In this document: positions 37,212 to 46,200 of the stretch, piece after piece
How the letters are laid out: every line of letters begins with the position of its first letter
Position numbering within the stretch: the first letter of the stretch is position 1
Source: an uncultured Acidobacteriota bacterium
GTDB taxonomy: Bacteria > Acidobacteriota > Terriglobia > Bryobacterales > Bryobacteraceae
DNA length: 64,000 nucleotides
Reading direction: 5' to 3'
Assembly: GCA_902826605.1 (NCBI GenBank)
Contig: CADEFM010000002.1
Span: 346,393-410,392 of the forward strand
The notes under the pieces: generated by a model
What the model saw: the letters and a program-made list of their open reading frames with translations, nothing else
What the model was told of the DNA's origin: nothing
The model's database searches: none
Position numbers and translations under genes: made by a program

Positions 37212-38762
37212 ATGAAACGTAAGAAATTCGTGGTCGGCGCACTGCTGACTTTGACGATCGGAACCACGCTGCACGCTCAGGACGCCCGAGGGGTCTTGCA
37301 AGCCGCGATGACGGCGATGGGCGTCGCGAATTTGAAAACGGTACAGTATTCGGGAACTGGCTGGAATGCCGGGGTGGGTCAAAGCTTCAGCCCGCAGGAC
37401 GATTGGCCGCGTTTTGAGGTGACGCGCTATACGCGCACCATCGATTTTGATGCGAAGTCTTCGCGCGAGGAACTCACACGCAGGCAGGGCAACAATCCAG
37501 CCCGCGGAGGCGGCGGCACGCCGCTGCAGGGCGAGCAACAGCAGGTGGCCGTGTTGAGCGGCAATTACGCATGGAATATGAATGGAGAGAACGCCGTCCC
37601 GCAGCCGGGCGAGTATCTAGCGGGCATTAAGGTAGTGGAATTGCGCCAGCTGGATTTGTTGCTTACGCCCAGTGGATTTCTGAAAGCGGCGCTGGCTGGA
37701 AATCCCACCGCGATCACATTTACGCTTCCCTCGTCGCCCGGCGAGATAACAAAAAACGGAAAGGCCACCATAGTGTCGTTTACCACCATGGGGAAATACC
37801 GAGTGAACGGCACGTTTAACGATCAGAACATGTTGGAACTGGTGCAAACGTGGATTCCCAACCCCGTGTATGGAGACATGCTCTATGAGCTGCGCTACAC
37901 CAACTACAAAGATTTCGGCGGGGTGAAATTTCCTACCGGGATTCATGTCCATCAGGGCGATCCTAGGCTAAATGCCGCGCACAACTCGATGGATATCACT
38001 GTGACCAGCGTCCAGCCGAATGTGACTGTTCCCGCAATGGCGGTGCCGGAGGCAGTGCAGAAAGCAACGGCGCCACCGGTGCGTGCGGCATCGCAGAAGC
38101 TGGGGGATGGAGTCTGGCTCATTGCCGGGGGCTCGCACAACAGTCTCGCGGTGGATTTCAACGATCATATCGCGGTGATCGAAGCGCCGCTCAACGAAGA
38201 ACGCTCACTTGCGGTGCTCGCCGAGGTGTCGCGGATCATTCCGAACAAACCGATCCGTTACATTGTGAACACCCACCATCATTTCGATCACTCCGGCGGG
38301 CTCCGCACGTACTTGGCGCAAGGCGCTACCATCGTCACGCATCAGGGGAATCGCGAATACTATGAAGACGTTCTATTCAACCCCGCTCCGCGCACGCTGC
38401 AACCGGACAGATTTTCCACGTTCTATCCCTATTTCGCGGGAGGACGGCGGCCTCTGCCGATGGAAACAGTCAACCAAAAGTTCGTTCTGAGCGACGGCAC
38501 GCGAACCGTGGACCTTTACCCGGTTCAGGGTCTGAATCACGTGGCGGGAATGCTGCTGGTGTATCTCCCGAAGGAAAAAATCCTGGTGAATGCCGACTTG
38601 TATACTCCTCCCGCTCAGGGCTCGCCGATGCCAATGCCGAACGCGAGTATGCGTGTGTTGCAACAAAACATCCAACGGTTGAAGCTGGACGTCGCGCAAC
38701 ACGTGCCCATCCACGGGCAACCCGGACCGGGCGATCAGTTCGCACAGATCGTGGCAAGATAG
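37212..38762 (+). CDS. exported MBL-fold protein with N-terminal extension
   Basis: 516 residues from ATG 37212 (SD GAGGAG). Signal peptide (FVVGALLTLTIGTTLHAQ). Residues about 20-285 are an uncharacterised beta-rich domain of the LolA/outer-membrane lipoprotein-like type. The C-terminal ~225 residues form an MBL fold: DGVWLIAGGSHNSLAVDF, VNTHHHFDHSGG (HxHxDH), and HVPIHGQPGPG with a last His. Hydrolase of unknown substrate acting outside the cytoplasm. The longer frame from 36975 is upstream noise. Preceded by a 67-base gap. Confidence 0.85.
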   Translation: MKRKKFVVGALLTLTIGTTLHAQDARGVLQAAMTAMGVANLKTVQYSGTGWNAGVGQSFSPQDDWPRFEVTRYTRTIDFDAKSSREELTRRQGNNPARGGGGTPLQGEQQQVAVLSGNYAWNMNGENAVPQPGEYLAGIKVVELRQLDLLLTPSGFLKAALAGNPTAITFTLPSSPGEITKNGKATIVSFTTMGKYRVNGTFNDQNMLELVQTWIPNPVYGDMLYELRYTNYKDFGGVKFPTGIHVHQGDPRLNAAHNSMDITVTSVQPNVTVPAMAVPEAVQKATAPPVRAASQKLGDGVWLIAGGSHNSLAVDFNDHIAVIEAPLNEERSLAVLAEVSRIIPNKPIRYIVNTHHHFDHSGGLRTYLAQGATIVTHQGNREYYEDVLFNPAPRTLQPDRFSTFYPYFAGGRRPLPMETVNQKFVLSDGTRTVDLYPVQGLNHVAGMLLVYLPKEKILVNADLYTPPAQGSPMPMPNASMRVLQQNIQRLKLDVAQHVPIHGQPGPGDQFAQIVAR

Positions 38763-38807
38763 CTCTCGCGTGGATACGGCTGAGAGACGTCGTCGTCAAG
38801 CTGACAT

Positions 38808-40445
38808 CTAGTGCGCTGGAGGTTCCTGGCGAGCCGTAGATGGTTGACGACCGCGCAGAGGAACGTTCTTCAGAACCAGATTGAGAGCCACGGCGCCCAA
38901 CGTAAGAACTGTGCTGCCCACGAAAATCAAATGCAGGCCGTGTGCGAGAGCGGTCTTTACGCCTGCCATCAGGGTTTGCATTAATCCCATGCCTCCGGAG
39001 ATTTGTTGGAACGCAGCTTCCATCTGTGCACGCATCTGAACCAGCAAGAGCGGATTGTCGAACCAAGCGATTGCGGCTTTCGGGGTGCCGGGCGGTATGC
39101 CACGGTCGAATTCGGCATGGTAATTCGAAAGCAAAATGCTCCCGAACACGGCCACTCCCAGCGTGCTGCCGACTGAGCGGAAGAACGTGGTGGAAGCCGT
39201 CGCGGCGCCCATCTGGGGCGCGGGCGCGGAATTCTGTACCGCCACCGTATACACCGGTAACTGGAGGCCCATGCCCAGGCCGGACAAGACCATGCCGATG
39301 ATCACGCTGAGCCGTACGGCGGATTCGTCGAGCGTGGCGAACACCGCCATCCCCGCCGCGACCAGCACCGCCCCCAAAATGCCGGGGATCTTGTAATTCC
39401 GTAAACGGTAGGTCATCTGGCCGCCGATGAAGCTGCCTAACACCGTGCCGAGCATCATCGGCGTCATAAGCGTACCGGATTGTGTCGCCGAGAGTCCCAT
39501 TACGCCCTGGATAAACAAAGGCAGGTATACGATTACTCCGAACATGCCCATGCCCAGGACGAATACCAGCAGCGAGCACACGCGGATTACCGGATCATTG
39601 AAAAGCGTCAGTGGAATGATCGGTTCTTCCGCTCTTCCTTCCACCCAAAGGAACACGGCAAGCATCGCCAGCGACCAAACCCACAGCACTGACACGCGAG
39701 TAGACGCCCATCCGTATTGCGTGACCCACGTCAACGCCAGCAGCAGCGGTACGATGCATGCAGAGAGCGACGCCATGCCCAGCCAGTCCAGCTTGCGCCC
39801 GGCACTTTGAGGGCGGAAGTCGGGGAATTGTAAGTAAATTGCGGTGATGGCGATCAAACCCACGGGAAGATTGACATAGAAAGTCGCGCGCCACGAGATC
39901 TGATCCGTCAGCCAGCCCCCAAGCGTCGGTCCAAAGATGGACGACAGCCCCCAGACTGCCGAGAAAAAGCCCTGGTAACGGCCGCGTTCGGCCGGAGAGA
40001 AAATGTCGCCGACGATCACGAAGATCAAACCTATAATCACGCCGGCTCCGATGCCCTGAATCCCTCGGAACACAATCAATTGGTTCATTCCGTCCAGCGG
40101 AATCAGCGGCAGAGCGCCCGACGCCCCGCATAGCGCCGACGCGAGCACGAACAGCACCGCGCCTCCCAAAAAGAAGCGCTTGCGTCCGTACAGATCGGAG
40201 AGCTTTGCGACGATGGGGATGATCATCGTGGAGGCCAGCATATAGGCCGTCGCCACCCACGGATAGCGGTCGAATCCAGAGAGACTCGCGATGATGCGCG
40301 GTTCGGCCGTCCCCACGATGGTCTGGTCGAGCGCGGCCAGCAGCATCGTCAGAATCAGGCCCATCATCGTTCCTACAAGCTGTGGCTTGGTGAGCCGCAC
40401 CAGGCCCGACGTTGAAAAATCAGGAGGTGCTGCGACGTTTGTCAT
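38808..40445 (-). CDS. DHA2-family (EmrB/QacA-like) multidrug MFS transporter
   Basis: 545 residues with about 14 TM helices. Motifs: LAALDQTIVGTAEPRI (motif D1 of the 14-TM family), LSDLYGRKRFF (motif A), RGIQGIGAG (motif B) and GPTLGGWLTDQISWRATFYVNLP (motif C, glimpsed as GPTLGGWL). Proton-driven export of drugs or other hydrophobic compounds is the family role. No EmrA-like partner is adjacent. The gene starts inside the hpt stop (four-base overlap), so it is in the hpt operon. Confidence 0.92.
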   Translation of the reverse strand: MTNVAAPPDFSTSGLVRLTKPQLVGTMMGLILTMLLAALDQTIVGTAEPRIIASLSGFDRYPWVATAYMLASTMIIPIVAKLSDLYGRKRFFLGGAVLFVLASALCGASGALPLIPLDGMNQLIVFRGIQGIGAGVIIGLIFVIVGDIFSPAERGRYQGFFSAVWGLSSIFGPTLGGWLTDQISWRATFYVNLPVGLIAITAIYLQFPDFRPQSAGRKLDWLGMASLSACIVPLLLALTWVTQYGWASTRVSVLWVWSLAMLAVFLWVEGRAEEPIIPLTLFNDPVIRVCSLLVFVLGMGMFGVIVYLPLFIQGVMGLSATQSGTLMTPMMLGTVLGSFIGGQMTYRLRNYKIPGILGAVLVAAGMAVFATLDESAVRLSVIIGMVLSGLGMGLQLPVYTVAVQNSAPAPQMGAATASTTFFRSVGSTLGVAVFGSILLSNYHAEFDRGIPPGTPKAAIAWFDNPLLLVQMRAQMEAAFQQISGGMGLMQTLMAGVKTALAHGLHLIFVGSTVLTLGAVALNLVLKNVPLRGRQPSTARQEPPAH

Positions 40446-41020
40446 GGAATCGATTTGCGGGAAGCGGAAGTAGCGAGCGACTCCTCCGTGCCTGGTTTGA
40501 GCACAGCGATGAACGGGAGGTTTCGGTAGAGCTGCTTGTGGTCCAGGCCACAGCCTACCACGAAGCGGTCGGGGATCTCGAAGCAGCGGAAGTCGACAGG
40601 TACTTGCACGATCCGCCGCACCGTGCGATCGAGCAGAGTGCAGATTCCCAGAGACCGCGGTCCGCGCCCGGCGAGCGTCTGCAACAAATAGCGTGTCGTC
40701 AAACCGGTGTCGACGATGTCTTCCACCAGCAGCACGTCCTCGTCCTCAATCGGCTCGTCCAGATCTTTAGCGATGCGCACCATGCCACGAGAGGCGCTCT
40801 TGGACGCCCCGCCGAAGCTGGATATCGCAAGGAAATCGATCTTCACCGGAATCGTGATGGCACGCGCAAGAGCGGTCAGAAAGAAGATCGACCCTTTTAG
40901 CACGCCGATCAACTTGACATCACGCCCACGATACTTCTCGCTGATTTCCGTGCCAACCTCGGCAATGCGTGCTGCCACCTGCTCTTCGGTGAAGAGAACC
41001 CGTTCGATGGAATCCGTCAT
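40442..41020 (-). CDS. hpt: hypoxanthine phosphoribosyltransferase
   Basis: 192 residues from ATG 41020, chosen because GGAAGG precedes it and it overlaps the upstream stop (ATGA). The PRPP motif is VLLVEDIVDTGLT (about residues 97-109), with ISSFGG/SKSAS in the flexible loop and PDRFVVGCGLDHKQLYRNLP at the purine site. It converts hypoxanthine (or guanine) plus PRPP to the nucleotide in purine salvage. Middle gene of a cytidylate-kinase-like/hpt/MFS operon. Confidence 0.95.
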   Translation of the reverse strand: MTDSIERVLFTEEQVAARIAEVGTEISEKYRGRDVKLIGVLKGSIFFLTALARAITIPVKIDFLAISSFGGASKSASRGMVRIAKDLDEPIEDEDVLLVEDIVDTGLTTRYLLQTLAGRGPRSLGICTLLDRTVRRIVQVPVDFRCFEIPDRFVVGCGLDHKQLYRNLPFIAVLKPGTEESLATSASRKSIP

Positions 41021-41943
41021 GAAGCCTTCCATCCGTACTTAAATACGAGATCCTGGTAGTCCTTCTGGTAGAAGACTTGTATGTTGATATGCGGATAGAT
41101 GGCGCGCAACAGCTTAACCTTACGGTTTTTCTTGGTGACGAGCGATTGTTTCATGGTGGTCAATTCCACGTATAGATCTAGGTCCGGTAAATAGAAATCC
41201 GGAGTAAACGCTTCCGTGACGTTCCCGTCCTTGTCCCATTGCAGAGGAAAGCTGCGTGGTTCATAGTCCCACTGGATGCGATAGAAATCCAGCAGGTGCG
41301 AAAACATTTCCTCGCTGGGATGGCCGAATACATTTCGTTTCACGTGCGCGACTCCGGCCGGTGCGATGCCGTGGCGCGCCAGGCGGAGGCGCATATCAAA
41401 TTGAATCTCGCTGGCCGCCGCTGCGGAAAGCAATCCTTGTTCGCTCAAGCGCCGGGCGGCGGCCCCAATTACCTCGACCGCGTGCGGCGGATCTATATAC
41501 GCGGTATTGATGGTGAGATCGAAGTCCGCCGCTGAGGCGCGGCCAAATCGCTGTTTGCGCTTGCGTTTGGCCTCTGCGTCGAGTACAGCCAACTGCGCTG
41601 CCGCTTCCTGCTTTTCCATGCGTTCGTCCAGCATGACATTGCCAAGGCGCATGGCGTTCGACGCCGTAATCCGCACTCGCAATACAAGAGGCATGGAACG
41701 CGTGAGGTGCTCAGCCCCATCGAGCCCGATCACCAAATGATGTGAGGTGGCCAGACGCGCCAGCAGGGACGCCGCCGCGGCCCTCCAGGCCTGCTCGGGG
41801 ATGGCGGTTTCGCCAAATTCCTCATTGAGCCATTGCCTCAGTCGCGATTCGGTTACCAGATCGAACCCCAACATCTGCGCCGCCCCGTGAGCCACCTCCT
41901 CCCAGCGCGAGGCGGGTTCACCGGAAATTGTCAACAGTGCCAT
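41017..41943 (-). CDS. cytidylate-kinase-like domain fused to a nuclease-like domain
   Basis: 308 residues from ATG 41943 (MALLTISGEPASRWEEVA), matching the start of cytidylate-kinase-like proteins. The P-loop position is ISGEPASRWEE instead of a glycine-rich loop, so ATP binding is doubtful. The kinase-like part continues through MRLGNVMLDERMEK and DFDLTINTAYIDP (about 190 residues). The C-terminal ~110 residues look like a restriction-nuclease fold: FTPDFYLPDLDLYVELTTMK with a possible PD...E(x)T motif, then ILKVKLL-like helices (KVKLLRAIYPHINIQVFY). It is upstream of hpt with a four-base overlap. Function unknown; both halves may be altered. Confidence 0.7.
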   Translation of the reverse strand: MALLTISGEPASRWEEVAHGAAQMLGFDLVTESRLRQWLNEEFGETAIPEQAWRAAAASLLARLATSHHLVIGLDGAEHLTRSMPLVLRVRITASNAMRLGNVMLDERMEKQEAAAQLAVLDAEAKRKRKQRFGRASAADFDLTINTAYIDPPHAVEVIGAAARRLSEQGLLSAAAASEIQFDMRLRLARHGIAPAGVAHVKRNVFGHPSEEMFSHLLDFYRIQWDYEPRSFPLQWDKDGNVTEAFTPDFYLPDLDLYVELTTMKQSLVTKKNRKVKLLRAIYPHINIQVFYQKDYQDLVFKYGWKAS

Positions 41944-42035
41944 CCAGTACTTGCAGTTTACCAGTGTGACCAACGAGAGAAGGCGTAATTGTGCGACGTT
42001 GCGAGGGGACGCCACGGTCCACTAGTCTTAAAGAG

Positions 42036-42407
42036 ATGCCAGAAAACTTCCGCCGCTTTTCCACTGGTCCCGATCCATTCGGGCGCATGTGGGAAGCCGA
42101 ATTCCGTTGGCTGCAAACCGCGATTTCCATTCGTCACGCCGATACGGTGGATGTAAAATTCGCCGTGTGGACCGACGGTCCCCGCGGCATTGAGGATCGC
42201 CACGAAAAAATCATCGCTCTCCCCCATGCGGGATTGCTTGAGCTAGCGGCCCGTTCCGGGCATCCCCTCACGGATCCTTGGTGCATGAAGCTGGGTGCGA
42301 GACATTTGCAGTACATGGTCGCGTCCGGTGAAGATCTCGAAAAACCTCTGGTCACCCTGTCGTCGGCGGACATGGATCGCGCGGCGGGAACCATGCAGCC
42401 GGCGTAA
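42036..42407 (+). CDS. hypothetical protein
   Basis: 123 residues from ATG 42036. Soluble, no signal peptide; contains FAVWTDGPRGIEDRHEKI, LTDPWCMKLGARHLQYMV and a single Cys. Divergent from the cytidylate-kinase-like gene with 92 bases between them. I do not recognise the family. Balanced composition supports a real gene. Confidence 0.6.
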   Translation: MPENFRRFSTGPDPFGRMWEAEFRWLQTAISIRHADTVDVKFAVWTDGPRGIEDRHEKIIALPHAGLLELAARSGHPLTDPWCMKLGARHLQYMVASGEDLEKPLVTLSSADMDRAAGTMQPA

Positions 42408-42520
42408 TCCATCCAGGAACGCGTTGAATCTTGTATGGGCATCGGCCATTGGCCTGCGCATCGTGGTAAATATTAATTCTGGGCGCGCCTTGCAACGGGC
42501 GTGTTTGAAGGAGAAGACGG

Positions 42521-42760
42521 ATGGTTAATTGCCCGCTGTGCAATGCCGCAATCGATGTGGATGAAGAGGATCTCGACGCCGGAGACTCTTTGATCTGCGA
42601 GGAATGCGGCGCGAATCTGAACGTCAGCGGCACGTCGCCGCTCGAATTGGAACCGGACAAAGAAGACGATGACGACGACGAAGACGACCTCGATGATGAC
42701 GATGTCGATGATGACGATGAGGACGATGACGATGAGGACGACGACGACGCCTGGAAATAG
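42521..42760 (+). CDS. LysW-like zinc-ribbon protein with poly-Asp tail
   Basis: 79 residues with SD AAGGAG. Residues 1-32 match the LysW/ArgW carrier zinc ribbon: MVNCPLC (Cys4/Cys7) and LICEECGANLNV (Cys26/Cys29), followed by LELEPDKED. LysW ends in a conserved EDWGE whose last Glu carries the amino-acid intermediate; here about 30 Asp/Glu residues are inserted and the protein ends DDAWK, so the acceptor Glu is absent. It is thus a LysW-like domain that cannot act as the classical carrier. The Asp run is encoded by GAC/GAT codons. No LysX-type ATP-grasp gene is nearby. Confidence 0.75.
   Translation: MVNCPLCNAAIDVDEEDLDAGDSLICEECGANLNVSGTSPLELEPDKEDDDDDEDDLDDDDVDDDDEDDDDEDDDDAWK
42664..42750 (+). 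repeat. GAC/GAT trinucleotide repeat tract
   Basis: A run of GAY codons broken by a few GAA/GAG/CTC/GTC codons, coding the acidic tail of the LysW-like protein. Length change by slippage in units of three would keep the frame. Confidence 0.8.
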
Positions 42761-42802
42761 TACGGGTTTCACCCCCAATTGCCGGGTGCGGGAGATCGCG
42801 TC

Positions 42803-43153
42803 TTGTTCATAACGCGCCGGTGCGCCCTGCTCACTCTCGCCAGCACGGGATATGCGTTCGCGGCGCAGCGCACGGGGCAACCATACTCCGTGGTGGCTGG
42901 TACGGTGTTTCAGGACAATGGGCTTTCTTTTCCGAGTGTCCAGGTAAAGCTGGAAGGGAAGGGCGCGCCCAGCCGAACGCAGACCGCCAAAACCAGCAAT
43001 CGGGGGGAATTTGCATTTCGGGTTCCTCCGGAAGCACGCACTTACACCGTAACGGCTACAAAAAAGGGGTTTAGGACGGCAAGTACGGATGCGGAAGTCC
43101 CAGGCGAAGGCCGGGTGGATGTAACCATAACCCTTCAGGCGGAGTCGAAATAA
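42803..43153 (+). CDS. small exported carboxypeptidase-regulatory-like protein
   Basis: 116 residues from TTG 42803, preferred because GGGAG lies about nine bases upstream and a signal peptide follows (RRCALLTLASTGYAFA); another TTG at 42779 is possible. The mature ~90 residues are a single CarboxypepD_reg-like beta domain: GTVFQDNGLSFPSVQVKLEG, GEFAFRVPPEARTYTVTATK. These domains usually occur on TonB-dependent receptors or as single surface proteins in Acidobacteriota. The next gene encodes a similar one. Confidence 0.65.
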   Translation: MFITRRCALLTLASTGYAFAAQRTGQPYSVVAGTVFQDNGLSFPSVQVKLEGKGAPSRTQTAKTSNRGEFAFRVPPEARTYTVTATKKGFRTASTDAEVPGEGRVDVTITLQAESK

Positions 43154-43164
43154 GTGAGGGCGAA

Positions 43165-43551
43165 ATGAAAGCGAATAGGATGGGTACCGTGAAGCAAATG
43201 AGTGCCGCCGCGCTCCTATGTCTGCTTGCGGTTGGAGTCGCACAGGCACAGAAGAAGCCGACTCGCGCCGAAAAGCGGGAGGAAGCCAATTCGCGCTCGG
43301 CGCAAGGCATAGTAACAGATCCTGCTGGTACCCCGGCCGTTGGAGCGGTAGTCCAAGTGAAGGATATGCGGACGCTGCAGGTCCGTTCTTTCATTACGCA
43401 GAATGATGGGACATATCGTTTTTTTAATCTGAAGATGGATACGGACTATCAACTCTCGGCGAAGCATGGCGATCTTACCGCCGGGCCGCGTAATTTGAGC
43501 GTTTTCGACAATCGCAAGGAAGCAATCATCAACTTTAAGCTTGAAAAGTAG
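43165..43551 (+). CDS. small exported carboxypeptidase-regulatory-like protein
   Basis: 128 residues, 11 bases after the previous gene. Signal peptide (MSAAALLCLLAVGVAQAQ), a charged segment with KKPTRAEKREEAN, then a CarboxypepD_reg-like domain: QGIVTDPAGTPAVGAVVQVK, GTYRFFNLKMDTDYQLSAKH. The pairing with the preceding gene suggests duplication or a two-part surface system. Start may be the inner ATG at 43198. Confidence 0.68.
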   Translation: MKANRMGTVKQMSAAALLCLLAVGVAQAQKKPTRAEKREEANSRSAQGIVTDPAGTPAVGAVVQVKDMRTLQVRSFITQNDGTYRFFNLKMDTDYQLSAKHGDLTAGPRNLSVFDNRKEAIINFKLEK

Positions 43552-43552
43552 C

Positions 43553-45601
43553 TTAGTCTCCGCAGCGCTCCACTTCCACCAGGCAACTGTAAAACACAGG
43601 TCCGCCGCCCATATCCGTCAATCGATCGGATGTGAGCGCGTTTACATTCTTGCGATCTTTAGCTCGCTTGTTCCATCGAACCGAAGGCGCACGTGCCACT
43701 CCGGGACGCACTGCGCCGTTGATTTCCGCGCGCAGTGTCAACGATCCGCGGTCGTTGAAGACGCGGACTTGATCACCGCTGTAAATACCGCGCGAAGCAG
43801 CGTCCATGGAGTGTAAATAGAGCAGGGAAGTCTGCTCGTCCACTCCGTCTCGATTGCCGAACGTAGAGTTCATGCTGTCGTCGTTTTTGGACGAGATCAA
43901 TTCCAGTGGATAGCGACTGCGAAGCTTCTCATCGCCCAGGCGCGATTCGGCCGGCGGGGAGTATCGTAGTGTTTCGGCTCCGAATTCGCACTTGCCTGAA
44001 GGTGTTCCAAATCCGCCTTTCGCGAAGGGGAGAAACGCGGCGTCTCCGCGGGCCACGTTCAATCGGATGGAATGCTCCTGTTCCAACCGCTCCAGCGTGA
44101 TTCCCTGCAAGTACGGATGTCCGGAACCGAGCAGTGCGCGTATCATGTTGTCTTCGGAGTCGCGAAAGCAAGCGTCGTCGAAACCCATGCGCTCGGCCAG
44201 TGCTCGAAATACATCCACATTAGAACGCGCCTCGCCGGGCGGTGCGACAGCGGGCCGGGCCAGTTGCAGGTGGTGGTGCCCGTAAGCGAAGTACAGGTCG
44301 CTGTGTTCCAGGAAGGTGGTCGATGGCAGCAGAATGTCGGCATAATCCGCCGTATCCGTCTGACATTGCTCTAGCACCACTGTGAAAAGATTGTCACGGC
44401 GCAAGCCGCTCAGAACTTTATTCTGGTGTGGCGCGATGGCTGCCGGATTGGAGTTGTAGACCACCATTGCATGCACGCGCGGCTGATCGAGTTGGGTGAG
44501 CGCTTTGCCCAACTCCGCCATGTTTACAATGCGTGCCGTACGACCGAGCGGAGACAGTTGCTGCAGTTCCGGCATCTCTAATGCGTCGCGATTCAAATGG
44601 AACGCTTGCGATGTGGAGAGCTGCAAGCCGCCACCTACTTCCTTCCAGGATCCGGTGAGCGAGGGCAGCGCCGTCACCGCGCGCACCGCCGCGCCCCCGC
44701 GTTCGCTGCGCTGGATGCCGTAATTCAGGCGAATCACCGCGGGACGTGTAGTCGCATATACGCGAGCAAGTTCCACTATATCGGTGGTATCGATACCGGT
44801 GAGTGAGGCTACGCGCTCCGGTGGGTACTCGTGTGCAAGTTCCGCCAGCGCGTCGAAACCGTTGGTGAAGCTCGAAATATAGTCGGTGTCGTGTAGTTGT
44901 TCGCGAACGATCACGTGGATCATCCCTAGCGCCAGCGCGAGATCACTGCCTGGATAGATCGAGAGGTGCCGGTCCGCCAGCGCGGCCGTGCGCGTTTTGA
45001 CAGGATCGATCACCCACAGCTTCGCGCCATTCCGCCGGGCTTCCACAATGAACGGCCACAGGTGGACGTTAGTTCCGTGAATGTTCGCGCCCCAGGCGAT
45101 GATTAGCTTCGAATGTTTGAACTGCTCCGGTTCGGTGCCGTAACGCAAGCCCAGTGTCGCGGTCAGCGCGGCCGAGCCCGTGGCGGAACAGATGGTCCGG
45201 TCCAGGCGCGATGCCCCCAGACGATGAAAGAATCGCCGGTCCATGCCCGCGCCGTTGAGAAGACCCATGGTGCCCGCGTAGCTGTAAGGCAAGATGGATT
45301 CGGGTCCGTGTTCGCTCGTGATTTCCTGCAAACGCCCCGCAATGGTATCCAACGCTTCATCCCAGGAGATACGCGTAAAGCGGCCCTCGCCCTTCGCGCC
45401 GATGCGTTTCTGTGGATAGAGCAGCCGTGCGGGTGAATATTCGCGATCCAGATACCGCGCGACTTTTCCGCACAGGAACCCGCGCGTTACCGGATGTTCC
45501 GGATTTCCTCTAAGTTTGGTGGCTCGTCCGTCTTCTACGTGCACCAGGACCGAGCACGCATCCGGGCAATCGAGAGCGCAGACGGAATGACGAATCTCCA
45601 T
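43553..45601 (-). CDS. molybdopterin oxidoreductase (DMSO-reductase family)
   Basis: 682 residues from ATG 45601, which directly precedes the iron-sulfur motif: SVCALDCPDACS, then a fourth Cys in GFLCGKVARY (Cx3Cx3C...C), binding a [4Fe-4S] cluster. Molybdopterin-binding segments include AWGANIHGTNVHLWPF, VNLNYGIQ-type (IRLNYGIQRSERG), VVYNSNPAAIAPHQ and LPSTTFLEHSDLYFAYGH, with a C-terminal MopB_CT-like domain. No Tat signal is seen, so it is probably cytoplasmic. Family includes formate dehydrogenases and many oxidoreductases; FdhD elsewhere in the window is consistent with, but does not prove, a formate link. The frame upstream to 45670 is rejected. Confidence 0.9.
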   Translation of the reverse strand: MEIRHSVCALDCPDACSVLVHVEDGRATKLRGNPEHPVTRGFLCGKVARYLDREYSPARLLYPQKRIGAKGEGRFTRISWDEALDTIAGRLQEITSEHGPESILPYSYAGTMGLLNGAGMDRRFFHRLGASRLDRTICSATGSAALTATLGLRYGTEPEQFKHSKLIIAWGANIHGTNVHLWPFIVEARRNGAKLWVIDPVKTRTAALADRHLSIYPGSDLALALGMIHVIVREQLHDTDYISSFTNGFDALAELAHEYPPERVASLTGIDTTDIVELARVYATTRPAVIRLNYGIQRSERGGAAVRAVTALPSLTGSWKEVGGGLQLSTSQAFHLNRDALEMPELQQLSPLGRTARIVNMAELGKALTQLDQPRVHAMVVYNSNPAAIAPHQNKVLSGLRRDNLFTVVLEQCQTDTADYADILLPSTTFLEHSDLYFAYGHHHLQLARPAVAPPGEARSNVDVFRALAERMGFDDACFRDSEDNMIRALLGSGHPYLQGITLERLEQEHSIRLNVARGDAAFLPFAKGGFGTPSGKCEFGAETLRYSPPAESRLGDEKLRSRYPLELISSKNDDSMNSTFGNRDGVDEQTSLLYLHSMDAASRGIYSGDQVRVFNDRGSLTLRAEINGAVRPGVARAPSVRWNKRAKDRKNVNALTSDRLTDMGGGPVFYSCLVEVERCGD

Positions 45602-45690
45602 AGGGTGGCAGGATGAACCTGCAGCGTCTACATCTGCATCGCCATTACACAAAACAGCGCCCGTTATCAAGGCGCGCGCTATTGCTCTGC

Positions 45691-45957
45691 CTACGCCGAA
45701 AGTTTACGCAGCCGTATCGTCAGCCGGCTCTTGTAGCGGGCAGCGGTGTTCTTCTTAATGATGCCCCACTTGGCGGCGCGGTCAATCAAGGAGAAGGTCG
45801 AGGGAACCAGAGCGGTGGCGCTCTTCGCGTCTTTCGATTCCAGCAGCCGCCGCATTTTGCGGATGCCGTGGCGCAAGCGGGTCTTGCGGGTTTGATTCAC
45901 CGCCGTCCGATGCTTGGTAATGCGTACGCGCTTCAGCGCGGAAACTGTGTTTGCCAT
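45691..45957 (-). CDS. rpsT: 30S ribosomal protein S20
   Basis: 88 residues from ATG 45957: [20 protein letters not shown], then two long basic helices ending [11 protein letters not shown], the normal S20 architecture and length. The upstream ATG at 45990 would add 11 residues unlike S20. A promoter-like sequence lies very close to the ATG, implying a very short leader. S20 binds 16S rRNA early in assembly of the small subunit. Confidence 0.95.
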   Translation of the reverse strand: MANTVSALKRVRITKHRTAVNQTRKTRLRHGIRKMRRLLESKDAKSATALVPSTFSLIDRAAKWGIIKKNTAARYKSRLTIRLRKLSA

Positions 45958-45967
45958 GAGAATCTTT

Positions 45968-45997
45968 AGGATATCGCAGCCGCCGCGCAAGGGTCAA
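45968..45997 (-). promoter_or_regulatory. candidate rpsT promoter
   Basis: On the minus strand TTGACC (45997-45992) and TATCCT (45973-45968) are 18 bases apart. The ATG is only 10 bases past the -10 element, so the mRNA would start about four bases before the start codon. Confidence 0.4.
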
Positions 45998-46200
45998 ACG
46001 CCACACCCCAGGCGCCGCTCCCGGCAATACTGCTTGAATCCGCTATCGGAAATCGGAGGATTGTCACCGGTTGGCCATCGCTATGCTGCACAGCAAGGCC
46101 AGTCGCTCGCCGCATTCTTCTGATTCCGCTGTGGTCAGCCTCAACTCCCGGCGCCAACGAATCCGAAACGGTGGAGGCAGAGATTAATCAGGGCTGGAAC

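Noticed and set aside
45640..45690. Terminator after rpsT
   Set aside because: Only a five-base stem with a broken T-run can be drawn.
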